From Natronoglomus mannanivorans (GTDB lineage: Archaea > Halobacteriota > Halobacteria > Halobacteriales > Natrialbaceae), in the NCBI GenBank assembly GCA_025517485.1, contig JAOPKB010000009.1, forward strand, positions 124,001 to 188,000: a stretch of DNA of 64,000 nucleotides, read 5' to 3'. Position 1 is the first letter of the stretch. Every line of letters begins with the position of its first letter. This document shows positions 42,774 through 51,531 of this stretch, in pieces. Under the pieces are notes generated by a model. It saw only the letters and a program-made list of their open reading frames with translations. It did not search any database and was not told the DNA's origin. Made by a program: the position numbers and the translations under genes.

Positions 42774-43955
42774 TTAGGTGCCGTGGAATTCGCGCAGGTC
42801 GCCCCAGCCGCCGGATCGCTCCGTCGCGAAGTCGATGTTTTCGGTGTCGATAACCTCGGCACCCGTCGGGTAATCTTTCGGCGGCATGCCCCGGTCCATG
42901 TACGCGAACATCTGGATCGTCGGGATGTAGCCCTGACTGTACGGGTCCTGCCCGATCGTATACTGGAGCGTGTCGTTACTGATGTGGTCTAACGTCTCGT
43001 TCGTGAGGTCGAAGCCGCCGGCGGTCACCTCGCCGGCCATGTCCTGATTCTCGATCGCGTTTCCGATGAACCACGTGTACGCGTCGGCACCCATGATTCC
43101 GTCGACGTCGGTGTTCGCAGTGAGGTGGTTCTCGACGCTGGAAATCCCCTCGTTGGAGTCGTCGGAGTAGTTGAGTCGTTCGGTGAGTTCGATGCCGTCT
43201 CCCTCGTTTTCGATCGCCATCTCCATCCCGTCGGCTCGCGCGGACAGCGCGTCGTGACCGGGGTCCGAGAGACCGGGGGTTACCAGACCCGCATCGTCAG
43301 GGAGGCGCTCTAACATGGCCAGTCCACAGACGTATCCCGCCGCGACCTGATCCTGCCCGGCGTAGGCTAACGCCTGCCCGTACTTGTCACGCATCTCGTC
43401 ACGGGTGAGCGCGTTCGTGTTGTAGAGAACGATCGGAATGTCGTTGTCGAGCGCGCGCTCGATAACGTTGTCGTAGGCCGACGGATCGGCGATCGAGGTC
43501 GCGATCACGTCCGGTCCGGAGTCGACCGTCGACTCGAGGATACTCACCTGATCTTCGACGCTGAAGCCGCTGGACGGACCGGTGAAGTTCGCACTCCATC
43601 CGACCTGGCTGGCAGCGTCGTGGAGGCCGGCGATCGTCGGATCGAAAAACGACGTACTGGCGTCGTGAGTGACCATCGTAATGTGGCGTTCGGGAGGCTC
43701 CTCACCGAAATTGAGGTCCGTCGGCGGCGGGTTGAGTTCGACGAGCTGGTACTCGGGTACGTCACCGTTCCCACCGCCACCGTTACCGCCCCCACCGCCG
43801 TTTCCGTCGTCGTCGTCTCGTTGAAGCGTACTGCATCCCGCAAGTCCACTGAGTGAGCCCACTGCTGCAACGGCCCCGAGTTTTTGCATGACACTCCGGC
43901 GTGAGACCCCCTTTCCAACACGAATGTCAACAGCACGGTCGCTATCACTTGCCAT
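42774..43955 (-). CDS. Sugar-binding lipoprotein of the ribose-type ABC transporter
   Basis: The 393-residue protein has a Tat lipoprotein signal (RR at 19-20, lipobox LAGC with Cys41), a Gly/Asn/Asp-rich tether and a periplasmic-binding-protein family 4/1 core. In the core HITMVTHDASTSFFDP is near the start, DPSAYDNVIERALDNDIPIVLYNT is in the middle and QDPYSQGYIPTIQMFAYMD near the end. It captures a monosaccharide outside the cell and hands it to the RbsC/RbsA-type pair encoded downstream. It is the first gene of the four-gene operon ending with rbsD. Confidence 0.88.
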   Translation of the reverse strand: MASDSDRAVDIRVGKGVSRRSVMQKLGAVAAVGSLSGLAGCSTLQRDDDDGNGGGGGNGGGGNGDVPEYQLVELNPPPTDLNFGEEPPERHITMVTHDASTSFFDPTIAGLHDAASQVGWSANFTGPSSGFSVEDQVSILESTVDSGPDVIATSIADPSAYDNVIERALDNDIPIVLYNTNALTRDEMRDKYGQALAYAGQDQVAAGYVCGLAMLERLPDDAGLVTPGLSDPGHDALSARADGMEMAIENEGDGIELTERLNYSDDSNEGISSVENHLTANTDVDGIMGADAYTWFIGNAIENQDMAGEVTAGGFDLTNETLDHISNDTLQYTIGQDPYSQGYIPTIQMFAYMDRGMPPKDYPTGAEVIDTENIDFATERSGGWGDLREFHGT

Positions 43956-45061
43956 GACAGCGAGTTACAGACAGTAGCACATAACCTTAACGATAAATGA
44001 TAAAATAACCCACAGAGTTACCGTGTGATGAGTTTTGAATAAAGTAAACTAAAGCACAAATATTGTCTAAACTAACAAGGAACGGTAGAAGGAGTTCGGA
44101 AAGACTCTCGTAGCCCTTCCTCTCGAGTGAAACGTGGCGAAGTCAATGTAGACTGGAACCGGAAGCCGACGGTGCTCGAGTGAGAGTGATCAGCCCATCG
44201 CTGTCACGTGGCCGTTGCCCGTTCGGATACTGTTTTCCCTCACGGCCGAATATCACTGCGTTGATTGTTATTATTACTATGCACAGAGTAATTCAGAAAC
44301 TGTACAAGATTCGCTGACGCTCGTTCGACGATCAACTCACGAGTTGTTGAAGCAACCAATTCGGATGATCGCTGTACGAAACGACGTTTCGAGTAGATTC
44401 CCGACCGACATGATGTGATGTGTTTATGTGCAATAAAAGATCGATAGGCACACGTTCATAGTTATTTAAGATGAATTGAGTCTATAGATATCGTTTTTCG
44501 ACCAATTATTACAGAATACAGTAATAATATCGAATCTCTCGTCGACCGAAGGCTGTACCACCGAGAGCAATATTTGCCTCGATGTGTATTGCAGTTCTAA
44601 TCCAATAACACCCATTAATAATAATGTCCATTATCTTATTCGTGTTGATTCGAGACGCTTGCTCCGACCGCAAAAACCGAAATAATTCATACCTCCACGG
44701 GAGTCCAGTTCTCGTGAACGTCGGTATAGCTATCTCACTCTCAGATCACATTTGTCTTTCCCGCCAAAGTGGCCGACGAGAGTGTTTACCACCGATCAAG
44801 CAAAGGATAACTCGTCTCTGTGAAGCCAACAACGGCCGCGTGGAGCCGGATGTCGACTATCACGACACAACCGTTGGCAGTCCACGCTCCCGCGATTCAT
44901 CGAATCTCGCTGGAGGCTTCGTGGACCGACCTCTGAACGACGTGACCGAGAGAGTCACGATGGGTGGTCGCTCACTCCGGCGCTATCCAGACGGCCACTT
45001 GAGGCAGTACCGATCCACGTATCACGAATACTTATCCAATCGGACCGCCTGTATAGGAGCG
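43956..45061. other. 1.1-kb AT-rich intergenic region
   Basis: The left end holds the promoter of the ribose-type operon (TTTATC/GGTTATG elements around 43980-44000). From about 44250 to 44640 the DNA is visibly much richer in A and T than its surroundings. I recognise no gene; short frames at 44215-44418 and the long upstream extension of the PPOX gene look random. Confidence 0.5.
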
Positions 45062-45463
45062 ATGGCTGAAAAGGGAGTCCCATCGGAGGTCGAGACGCTG
45101 TTGACAGCGGGTCGTGAGATGGCTCACGTCGCGACCAGCCACGACGACCGACCCCACGTCGCCCCAATCTGGTACTACTACGAGAACGAAACGATCGAAT
45201 TCGTCACCGGCGGACGAAAGTTAGAAAACATTCGTGAGAATCCGAAAGTATCACTGTCTATCGAGAAATCGGAGAACGGTCACGGCCAGTGGCACGTCGT
45301 TCTCTTCGGGACTGCAGAGGTCATTACCGACGAGGACGAACTCTGGGCCGGGCGAACGCGCCTGTTTCAACGATACCGCGGTCGTGACCCGACGCTCGAG
45401 GAAGACGGCGAGCCACCCGAAGCGCTCGTCCGCGTCGACATCGCGTCGACGGTCTACGGGTGA
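45062..45463 (+). CDS. Pyridoxamine 5'-phosphate oxidase-fold protein
   Basis: The 133-residue protein has the small split-barrel pattern of the PPOX/FDR family: MAHVATSHDDRPHVAPIWYYYENETIEFVTGG near 21-52 and KLENIRENPKVSLSIE near 53-68. A dimer-forming strand set follows. Such proteins bind FMN or F420 and reduce or oxidise small molecules. ATG 45062 begins the domain, with AATACTTATCC about 28 nt upstream; the frame stays open to 44624 but that part lacks family features. Confidence 0.75.
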   Translation: MAEKGVPSEVETLLTAGREMAHVATSHDDRPHVAPIWYYYENETIEFVTGGRKLENIRENPKVSLSIEKSENGHGQWHVVLFGTAEVITDEDELWAGRTRLFQRYRGRDPTLEEDGEPPEALVRVDIASTVYG

Positions 45464-45522
45464 TCGGCGTCCGGGCGAACGGACGGAGCCGCGCCTCTCT
45501 CTGATCTGGATCGATTCCGAAC

Positions 45523-46881
45523 TCACGAGGTCGACGTTTCGATCGCGTCGATCAAGATACTGATCCCCGTATCGGCCTGTTCTTCGGTCATGACCAGCGG
45601 CGGGAGGAGCCGAACGACGTTATCGTCTCGTCCACCGGCCCAGACGAGCACACCGTTCTCGTAGCACGTCGTCCGAACGTCCGCGAGGAGTTCGGGCGCC
45701 GGCTTGCCGTCTTCGTCGACGAGTTCGACGCCGATGAACAGACCCTTGCCGCGAACGTCTCCGACGTGCGGGTTGGTCGCTTCGAGTTCGCGAAGGCGGT
45801 CTCTGATCCGAGCCCCGAGTTTCGTCGCGTGTTCGAGGAGATCGTGGTGGCGGATGTACTCGATCGATCGCACCGACGCGCGCATTGCAGGATTGAACCC
45901 ACGGAACGTTCCGGTGTGACCGCCCGGCTCCCACGTGTCGAGTTCTTCGGAATACATCGTCCCCGAGAGCGGGAGTCCGCTGCCGAGTGCCTTCGCCATC
46001 GGCATGATGTCCGGCGTCACGTCGTAGTGGTTCGAGCCCCACCACTCGCCCGTTCGGCCCATGCCGGTCTGGACCTCGTCGACGATGAGCGGGACGTCGT
46101 AGTCGTCACAGAGGTCGCGAAGTCCCTGCAGGAATCCATTCGGCGGGACGACGGTTCCCCCCTCACCCTGAATCGGTTCGACCCAGACCCCCGCCGGATT
46201 CGACATCGCACCGTACCGGTCGCCGAGGAGTTCCTTGACCTCCTCCAGCGCGAGTTCGACGAGCTCGTCGTCGGACCGATCCTCGCGGAACGGGTAGGGG
46301 TAGCGGGCGTGTTGTACCTCCGGGAGCAAGGGCGTGTAGGGTTTCTTGTACTTCGTATCGGCGGTCAGGCTGAACGCCCCCGAGGTTTCGCCGTGGAACG
46401 AGCCCCGGAAGGCGATCAGTCCGTCGTTACCGGTGTTGTACTTCGCGAGTTTGATCGTCGCCTCGACCGCGTCGCTTCCCGTCGGTCCGCCGAAGTTGAC
46501 GCGGTTGTTGCCCCGCAATCCGGGTGGGGCGATCTCGTCGAGCGTCTCGATCAACTCGAGGCGTGGCTCCGTCGGGAAGTCGAGCGAGTGCGGGAGCGTC
46601 TCGAGTTGCTCGGTCGCCGCCTCCGTAACGTAGGGGTTCGCGTGGCCGACGTTCAAGACGCCGATACCGGCGAAGAAGTCGAGATAGAGGTTCCCGTCGA
46701 CGTCTTTCAACGTCGCCCCACGCCCCGCTTCGAACGCGATCGGGATATCGGTTGGATAGAGTGCGGCGCTGCTCTCGATGTCCCGTTGTTTGCGGACCAG
46801 ACGCCGTGACTTCGGTCCGGGCGGCGAGTCGACGGCCGGTGCCTCGTCGAAATGAAGGTCTTCGATCTGCGGCAAATACAT
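45523..46881 (-). CDS. Class III PLP-dependent aminotransferase
   Basis: The 452-residue protein shows GNLYLDFFAGIGVLNVGHANP, VNFGGPTGSDAVEATIKLAKY and GSFHGETSGAFSLT. It also has DEVQTGMGRTGEWWG and the PLP Lys in MPMAKALGSGLPLSG near 298. It resembles 4-aminobutyrate, diaminobutyrate or alanine-glyoxylate type aminotransferases; the exact donor is not readable. ATG 46881 matches the family start. It is divergent from the GH-A-like gene. Confidence 0.88.
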   Translation of the reverse strand: MYLPQIEDLHFDEAPAVDSPPGPKSRRLVRKQRDIESSAALYPTDIPIAFEAGRGATLKDVDGNLYLDFFAGIGVLNVGHANPYVTEAATEQLETLPHSLDFPTEPRLELIETLDEIAPPGLRGNNRVNFGGPTGSDAVEATIKLAKYNTGNDGLIAFRGSFHGETSGAFSLTADTKYKKPYTPLLPEVQHARYPYPFREDRSDDELVELALEEVKELLGDRYGAMSNPAGVWVEPIQGEGGTVVPPNGFLQGLRDLCDDYDVPLIVDEVQTGMGRTGEWWGSNHYDVTPDIMPMAKALGSGLPLSGTMYSEELDTWEPGGHTGTFRGFNPAMRASVRSIEYIRHHDLLEHATKLGARIRDRLRELEATNPHVGDVRGKGLFIGVELVDEDGKPAPELLADVRTTCYENGVLVWAGGRDDNVVRLLPPLVMTEEQADTGISILIDAIETSTS

Positions 46882-47163
46882 GCGAACGAGTTGAACACGA
46901 GACGGTCTATGGGTTCGTAAAGCGGAAAATGGGGCTGGGACTGCTTCGATCGCGAGTTCGGACGGTTCCGACACTCTATCGAATTCGATCATACTCGAGT
47001 GACGAGAGGCTCGCCGCGGACCGCTCGAGTCCCGGGAATTCGAGACCTCGAGGCGCCGCGAAGAGGAGGTGTGTACGATTACCATCTTTTCGAGTCCGGG
47101 AACTCGACACACCGCGACTTCCGGTACCTCATCACTTTAGGTGCTCGCCGTGACCGAACCAGT

Positions 47164-48222
47164 ATGTCCGAATTCGGCGAGAACCGTTCCACTCGCGTCG
47201 GAATCGACGGAGAAGCGTTCACGATAAACGGAAGACCCACCTACGAGGGGCGTTCGTGGGACGGTCACTCGATAGCGGGGTTGCTGTTCAACGCGCGGAC
47301 CGTTCAGGCACTGTTCGACGACGAAAACCTCGAGACGCGTGACAGGTGGGCCTACCCCGACACGGGAACGTACGATCCAGATCGGAACGTCGCCGAGTTC
47401 CTGGCGGCGATGCCCGAATGGAACGATCACGGTCTGCGGGCGGTGACTGTCAACCTCCAGTGTGGCAGTCCGGAGGGGTACTCCGACGAACAGCCGTGGA
47501 CGGTTTCGACCTATCACCCCGACGGAAGCCTGAAACCGGCGTGGATGGATCGGCTTCGCCGGGTGCTCGATCGTGCGGACGCACTCGGGATGGTCGTGAT
47601 CGTCGGACTGTTCTACTTCGGTCAAGACGAGGTCCTGGAGGACGAAGATGCCGTCGTCGCCGCACTGGACAACGCCGTCGAGTGGCTGCTCGATCGGGAA
47701 TACACCAACGTGATCGTCGAGGTGAACAACGAGTGCGATATCGAGTACGATCACGGGATTCTCGGTCCCGAGCACGTCCCCGAGTTGATCGAGCGGGTTC
47801 GACGGAGAGAGCGAGACGGATTTCGGTATCCCGCCGGAACCAGCTTCAGCGGCGGAGCCGTTCCCACCGACGACGTGATCGCGGCCTCGGACGTCGTTCT
47901 CGTTCACGGAAACGGCGTCGACGATCCTGATCGTATCCGCGAAATGGTCGCGGAAGTCCGGGACCGCCCCTCCTACGAACCGATGCCGATCGTCTTCAAC
48001 GAGGACGATCACTTCCGGTTCGGGTCCGACTGTAACGTGCGGGCTGCGGTCGAATCCGGGGCCTCGTGGGGGTACTTCGATCCCGGGGAAAACGACTACT
48101 GGCACGGCTACCAGTCGCCGCCGGTACGCTGGGACGCGAACACCGCGCGCAAAAAGGCCTTCTTCGGGTATCTGGACGGCATCACCTCCGAGCAGTGCGG
48201 CGGACGAATCGTATCGGAGTGA
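47164..48222 (+). CDS. Putative clan GH-A glycoside hydrolase, family unassigned
   Basis: The 352-residue single-domain protein starts GEAFTINGRPTYEGRSWDGHSIAGLL and continues with strand/helix repeats of a TIM barrel. These include LRAVTVNLQCGSPEGYS, DALGMVVIVGLFYFGQDE, YTNVIVEVNNECD near 190-202 (candidate acid/base Glu after NN) and PIVFNEDDHF near 278-287 (candidate nucleophile Glu). The two Glu on strands 4 and 7 fit clan GH-A. No signal peptide is seen. It resembles uncharacterised bacterial proteins of polysaccharide-degrading species. Specificity is unknown. Confidence 0.6.
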   Translation: MSEFGENRSTRVGIDGEAFTINGRPTYEGRSWDGHSIAGLLFNARTVQALFDDENLETRDRWAYPDTGTYDPDRNVAEFLAAMPEWNDHGLRAVTVNLQCGSPEGYSDEQPWTVSTYHPDGSLKPAWMDRLRRVLDRADALGMVVIVGLFYFGQDEVLEDEDAVVAALDNAVEWLLDREYTNVIVEVNNECDIEYDHGILGPEHVPELIERVRRRERDGFRYPAGTSFSGGAVPTDDVIAASDVVLVHGNGVDDPDRIREMVAEVRDRPSYEPMPIVFNEDDHFRFGSDCNVRAAVESGASWGYFDPGENDYWHGYQSPPVRWDANTARKKAFFGYLDGITSEQCGGRIVSE

Positions 48223-48354
48223 TCGGCTGTGACGGTCTCGGACTCGGCGAAACTGTTCGCACCAACCGCGCAGCCGTCGTGCGATCGGTTGTAGACCGAC
48301 GTACGTGATCACCGCAGTCGGATCCGGGTACCGGAACCGATCTCGTGAACGGGT

Positions 48355-48362
48355 GTTTTATT
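48355..48362 (+). promoter_or_regulatory. TATA box of the M24 peptidase gene
   Basis: GTTTTATT is about 27 nt before the ATG at 48386, fitting leaderless initiation and supporting that start. Confidence 0.5.
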
Positions 48363-48385
48363 CTCGAGACGTTCGATGGTGTCCT

Positions 48386-49495
48386 ATGGCGCTCGACGAT
48401 CGGCTGACCACGCTCCAGCACCACCTTCGGAAGCGGGGATACGACGCGGCGCTGCTCTACCCAGGGCCGAACCTCTTCTACTGGACGGGATTCTACGGAG
48501 AGCCGCTGGATCGCCATCTCCTGTTCGTCGTCCCGGCCGAGGGGGAGAGAGAGCCGTGGTTCGTCACGCCGCGCAAGTCGCTCGATCAGATCCGCGAGAA
48601 CGCTCGAGTCCAGCGAACGGACGTCGTCGACGCGAACGACCCCGAAGCGGTCGCGATCCGTGTCGCCGAATCGTTCGACACCGACGACCCGACGATCGCG
48701 CTGGACGATCGGATGCCGTTTGGCGTCGTCCAACCTCTTCGACAACACATCGACGACGGGACGTTCGAATCCGTCTCCCCGATTACGACCGAATTACGGA
48801 TCCGCAAGGATCGGGGAGAGATCGACGCGCTTCGACGGTCGGCGACGATCGCGGACGAAGTGAGCGAAGCAATTCGATCGCTCGGTGAGGAGGCGGTCGG
48901 GATGACCGAAGCCGAACTGGCCGCCGTTATTCGAGCGCACCTCCACCGAAAGGGAGGGACGCGACTCTCGTTCGACATAGTCGTCGCCTCCGGGCCGAAC
49001 GCCGCGAGACCGTACTATCGACACGGTAATCGAACGATCGATGCAGGCGATCCCGTCATTCTTGACTTCGGGACGTTTTTCGATGGGTACGCGAGCGATC
49101 AGACTCGAACGGTCGTCTTCTCGGGCGATCCCCCACCGTCGTTCGAAGCGGCATACGACGCCGTTCTGGACGCGTTCGAGGCCGGTGTCGATGCGGTCGA
49201 GCCGGGGCGTCTCGTCGAAACGATCGATCACATCGTCGAGTCGACGATCGGCGAGCACGGATTCGCGGCACAACTCGTCCACGCGACCGGTCACGGCGTC
49301 GGCGTCGAAGCTCACGAACCGCCGTCGGTCGAAGACGGAAACCGTCGGACACTCGAGCCCGGCATGGTATTCAGTATCGAACCAGGTCTCTACGTCGAGG
49401 GAGAGTTCGGCGTTCGTCTCGAGGATCTCGTCGTCGTCACCGACGAGGGGTGTGAGCGACTGAACCGCTCTCCAAAGGGGTGGCGTCCGCTGTAG
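48386..49495 (+). CDS. M24-family metallopeptidase (Xaa-Pro aminopeptidase/dipeptidase type)
   Basis: The protein (369 residues) has a creatinase-like N-terminal domain (about 1-130) and a pita-bread catalytic domain. Metal ligands appear in order: ILDFGTFFDGYASDQTRT (two Asp), HATGHGVGVEAHE (His), FSIEPGLY (Glu) and FGVRLEDLVVV (Glu). It likely removes Xaa-Pro dipeptides in the cytoplasm. A creatinase-like role on a small metabolite is also possible given the catabolic setting. Confidence 0.88.
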   Translation: MALDDRLTTLQHHLRKRGYDAALLYPGPNLFYWTGFYGEPLDRHLLFVVPAEGEREPWFVTPRKSLDQIRENARVQRTDVVDANDPEAVAIRVAESFDTDDPTIALDDRMPFGVVQPLRQHIDDGTFESVSPITTELRIRKDRGEIDALRRSATIADEVSEAIRSLGEEAVGMTEAELAAVIRAHLHRKGGTRLSFDIVVASGPNAARPYYRHGNRTIDAGDPVILDFGTFFDGYASDQTRTVVFSGDPPPSFEAAYDAVLDAFEAGVDAVEPGRLVETIDHIVESTIGEHGFAAQLVHATGHGVGVEAHEPPSVEDGNRRTLEPGMVFSIEPGLYVEGEFGVRLEDLVVVTDEGCERLNRSPKGWRPL

Positions 49496-49601
49496 TGTCG
49501 ACGGCGACGCAACGAGGACCCGTCTCGAGGTCGGGTTCGATCGCCGATCGAAACGGGATAGAATAGCGACGCAATCGCGCCGTCTCGAGGTGTCGAACGG
49601 A

Positions 49602-50357
49602 CTACTCCCGGGACGAAGGCTGTTCGAGGGTAAAGTCGTGCTCGAGGCCTGCCTTCTCGTAGAGTTCCGCTCGCATTTCCTGGTCCGCTTGCTGCTCGCG
49701 TCGTGCGGCGTCTGCGACGTCGTCGACGTGCTCGATCGGAACCACGACGACGCCATCACCGTCGGCGACGATGAAGTCGCCCGGCCGGATCAGACAGCCG
49801 CCGACGTTGACCGGGATCTGTTCGGCGTCGAACTCGCACCGTCCCGGGATGATCGGTTTGTTGATGTCCTTCGAGTAGACGGGAATGCCCTGTTTGATGA
49901 GTTCGTCGGTGTCGCGCGGTCCGCCGTTCGTGAGGACGCCGTTGGCACCATCTGCCGTCCACGCCAACGCGTTCGCAGAACCGATGATGCCGACGTCGAG
50001 TTCGTGTGCCTCGACGACGATAACGTCGTGCTCTCGGACTTCCGACGGGCCGCCGGAGAGATCCCCGTACCAGTCGTTTCGCCACTCCGTCGCAGTTTCG
50101 AAATCCAGGTCGTTCGGCATATCTCGCGGTTTGTTCGTCGGGAGAAACCGGTGCGTGTTGGCGAACCCGCTGACCCGATGGGAGAACGAGTCGACGTCCC
50201 TGTACAGGGGGCCAATCTCCTTCGAGACGCTGTGAAGATCGTTCCAGAACCCGCTGTAATCGAGTCCGTCAACGACGTCGGTGACGCGAAGACCCTCGTA
50301 CAGGTCGATGATTTCCTCCCGCTCGGCCGCTGAAAGTGGTGGTTCTCTGTCAGTCAC
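49602..50357 (-). CDS. RraA-family protein (HMG aldolase/decarboxylase type)
   Basis: The 251-residue protein contains the RraA fold: LRVTDVVDGLDYSGFW, then VGIIGSANALAWTADGANGVLTNGGPRDTDEL with the conserved N-G-G-x-R-D metal/substrate motif, and GCLIRPGDFIVADGDGVVVVP. Family members cleave or decarboxylate 2-oxo acids such as 4-hydroxy-4-methyl-2-oxoglutarate and oxaloacetate. GTG 50357 with AATATTAAAC about 28 nt upstream suggests a leaderless start. It is about 30 residues longer than typical RraA, with an N-terminal extension. It is divergent from the aldolase-kinase operon. Confidence 0.82.
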   Translation of the reverse strand: MTDREPPLSAAEREEIIDLYEGLRVTDVVDGLDYSGFWNDLHSVSKEIGPLYRDVDSFSHRVSGFANTHRFLPTNKPRDMPNDLDFETATEWRNDWYGDLSGGPSEVREHDVIVVEAHELDVGIIGSANALAWTADGANGVLTNGGPRDTDELIKQGIPVYSKDINKPIIPGRCEFDAEQIPVNVGGCLIRPGDFIVADGDGVVVVPIEHVDDVADAARREQQADQEMRAELYEKAGLEHDFTLEQPSSRE

Positions 50358-50380
50358 GGTTCACTGAACGGCGTTCCAGT

Positions 50381-50390
50381 GTTTAATATT
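50381..50390 (-). promoter_or_regulatory. TATA box of the RraA-type gene
   Basis: AATATTAAAC on the minus strand is centred about 28 nt before the GTG at 50357. Confidence 0.45.
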
Positions 50391-50511
50391 TCGGATCGTT
50401 CCAGACCACGGTGTACAACGGTGGGTGACGACGAGGGGATCGGAGTCGTCCGGAGGCCGACCGAACAGACGATACCTATACCACTGCCCCTGACGATATC
50501 GTACACAACGA

Positions 50512-51531
50512 ATGCCATACTGTCACGGGGACGATCTCGAGCGAGCGTATCGACATGCGCGAGACGGCGGGTACGGCTTCTTCGCGAGTAACGTCGTCCA
50601 GTTCGACATTCTCGTCGGGCTACTCCGCGGTGCCGACCGCGTCGAATCCGATCTCGTCGTCCAGATAAACGAGGAAACGGCCGAGTTTTACGGCGACGGT
50701 GACCCCCGGGCCGGGCTTCGCGCGTTCGGCTCGTACCTTCAGGAACTGGCCGCGTCGAAAGAGGTCGGCGTCTTCTGTAACATCGATCACGTCCGTCCGG
50801 ACGACGAGGACGAGGACGAGGAGTTCCTCCGTGCGTGCGTCCAGTCGGGTATCCCGTCGTCGGTGATGGTCGACGCGTCGGCAGAGCCCTTCGAAGCAAA
50901 CGTCGAACGAACTCGTGACGCGGTCGAACTCGTCTCCGAAGCCGAACAAGAAATACTCGTCGAGGCCGAACTCGGTCGCGTCGCCGGCGAGGAAGGCGGC
51001 GTCGAGACGACCGCCGACGACGCGTTCTACACCGATCCGGAACGTGCCGTGGAGTTCGTCGACCGAACCGGGTGCGATCTACTCGCGATCTCCGTCGGCA
51101 CTCAACACGGCGTCGCTTCCGACCGAAAGCTGGACGTTCGCCCCGACGTCGCCCGTTCGGTCGACGACGCGCTCCGAGATCACGGACTCGAGGTCCCGCT
51201 CGTCGTCCACGGCTCCTCGGGACTGACCGACGAGCAAGTCCGCGCGTTCGTCGACGCGGGCGTCCGGAAGTTCAACAAGAACACTCGGTATCAGTACGAG
51301 TACACCCGGACGGCGTTCGATTACTACCGCAATCACGAAGATTCCATCGTCCCGCCGGACGACGTCACGGGCCGTGAGACGCTCTACTCGGAGTCCGACT
51401 GGTCACCCGAAAAAGCCCACTTCCATCCCAGCGTGGCCGCCGAGGAGGTTCGAACGCGACTCGCGGACGTGATGGCCGAACTCGCCGAGTTGACCGGAAG
51501 TGCCGGACAGAGCGGGTACGCCCGATCGTGA
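50512..51531 (+). CDS. Class II (zinc) fructose-bisphosphate-type aldolase
   Basis: The 339-residue protein shows class II aldolase motifs: GGYGFFASNVVQ at the N-terminus, CNIDHVRPD near 85-93 (zinc His and catalytic Asp context), VEAELGRVAGEEGG near 147-160 and LAISVGTQHGVA with a zinc His near 198. VPLVVHGSSGLTDEQV with a zinc His is near 225-240, followed by GVRKFNKNT. The family cleaves ketose-phosphates into DHAP and an aldehyde. Substrate may be a kinase product from the next gene rather than fructose-1,6-bisphosphate. It overlaps the kinase gene (GTGA). Confidence 0.85.
   Translation: MPYCHGDDLERAYRHARDGGYGFFASNVVQFDILVGLLRGADRVESDLVVQINEETAEFYGDGDPRAGLRAFGSYLQELAASKEVGVFCNIDHVRPDDEDEDEEFLRACVQSGIPSSVMVDASAEPFEANVERTRDAVELVSEAEQEILVEAELGRVAGEEGGVETTADDAFYTDPERAVEFVDRTGCDLLAISVGTQHGVASDRKLDVRPDVARSVDDALRDHGLEVPLVVHGSSGLTDEQVRAFVDAGVRKFNKNTRYQYEYTRTAFDYYRNHEDSIVPPDDVTGRETLYSESDWSPEKAHFHPSVAAEEVRTRLADVMAELAELTGSAGQSGYARS

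Noticed and set aside
44215..44418. 67-codon open frame in the AT-rich island
   Set aside because: Tyrosine-rich accidental reading (repeated TAT/TAC triplets), no family features.
44624..45061. Upstream extension of the PPOX-fold gene
   Set aside because: The extra 146 residues are basic and not part of the fold; a TATA-like element lies just before the downstream ATG at 45062.
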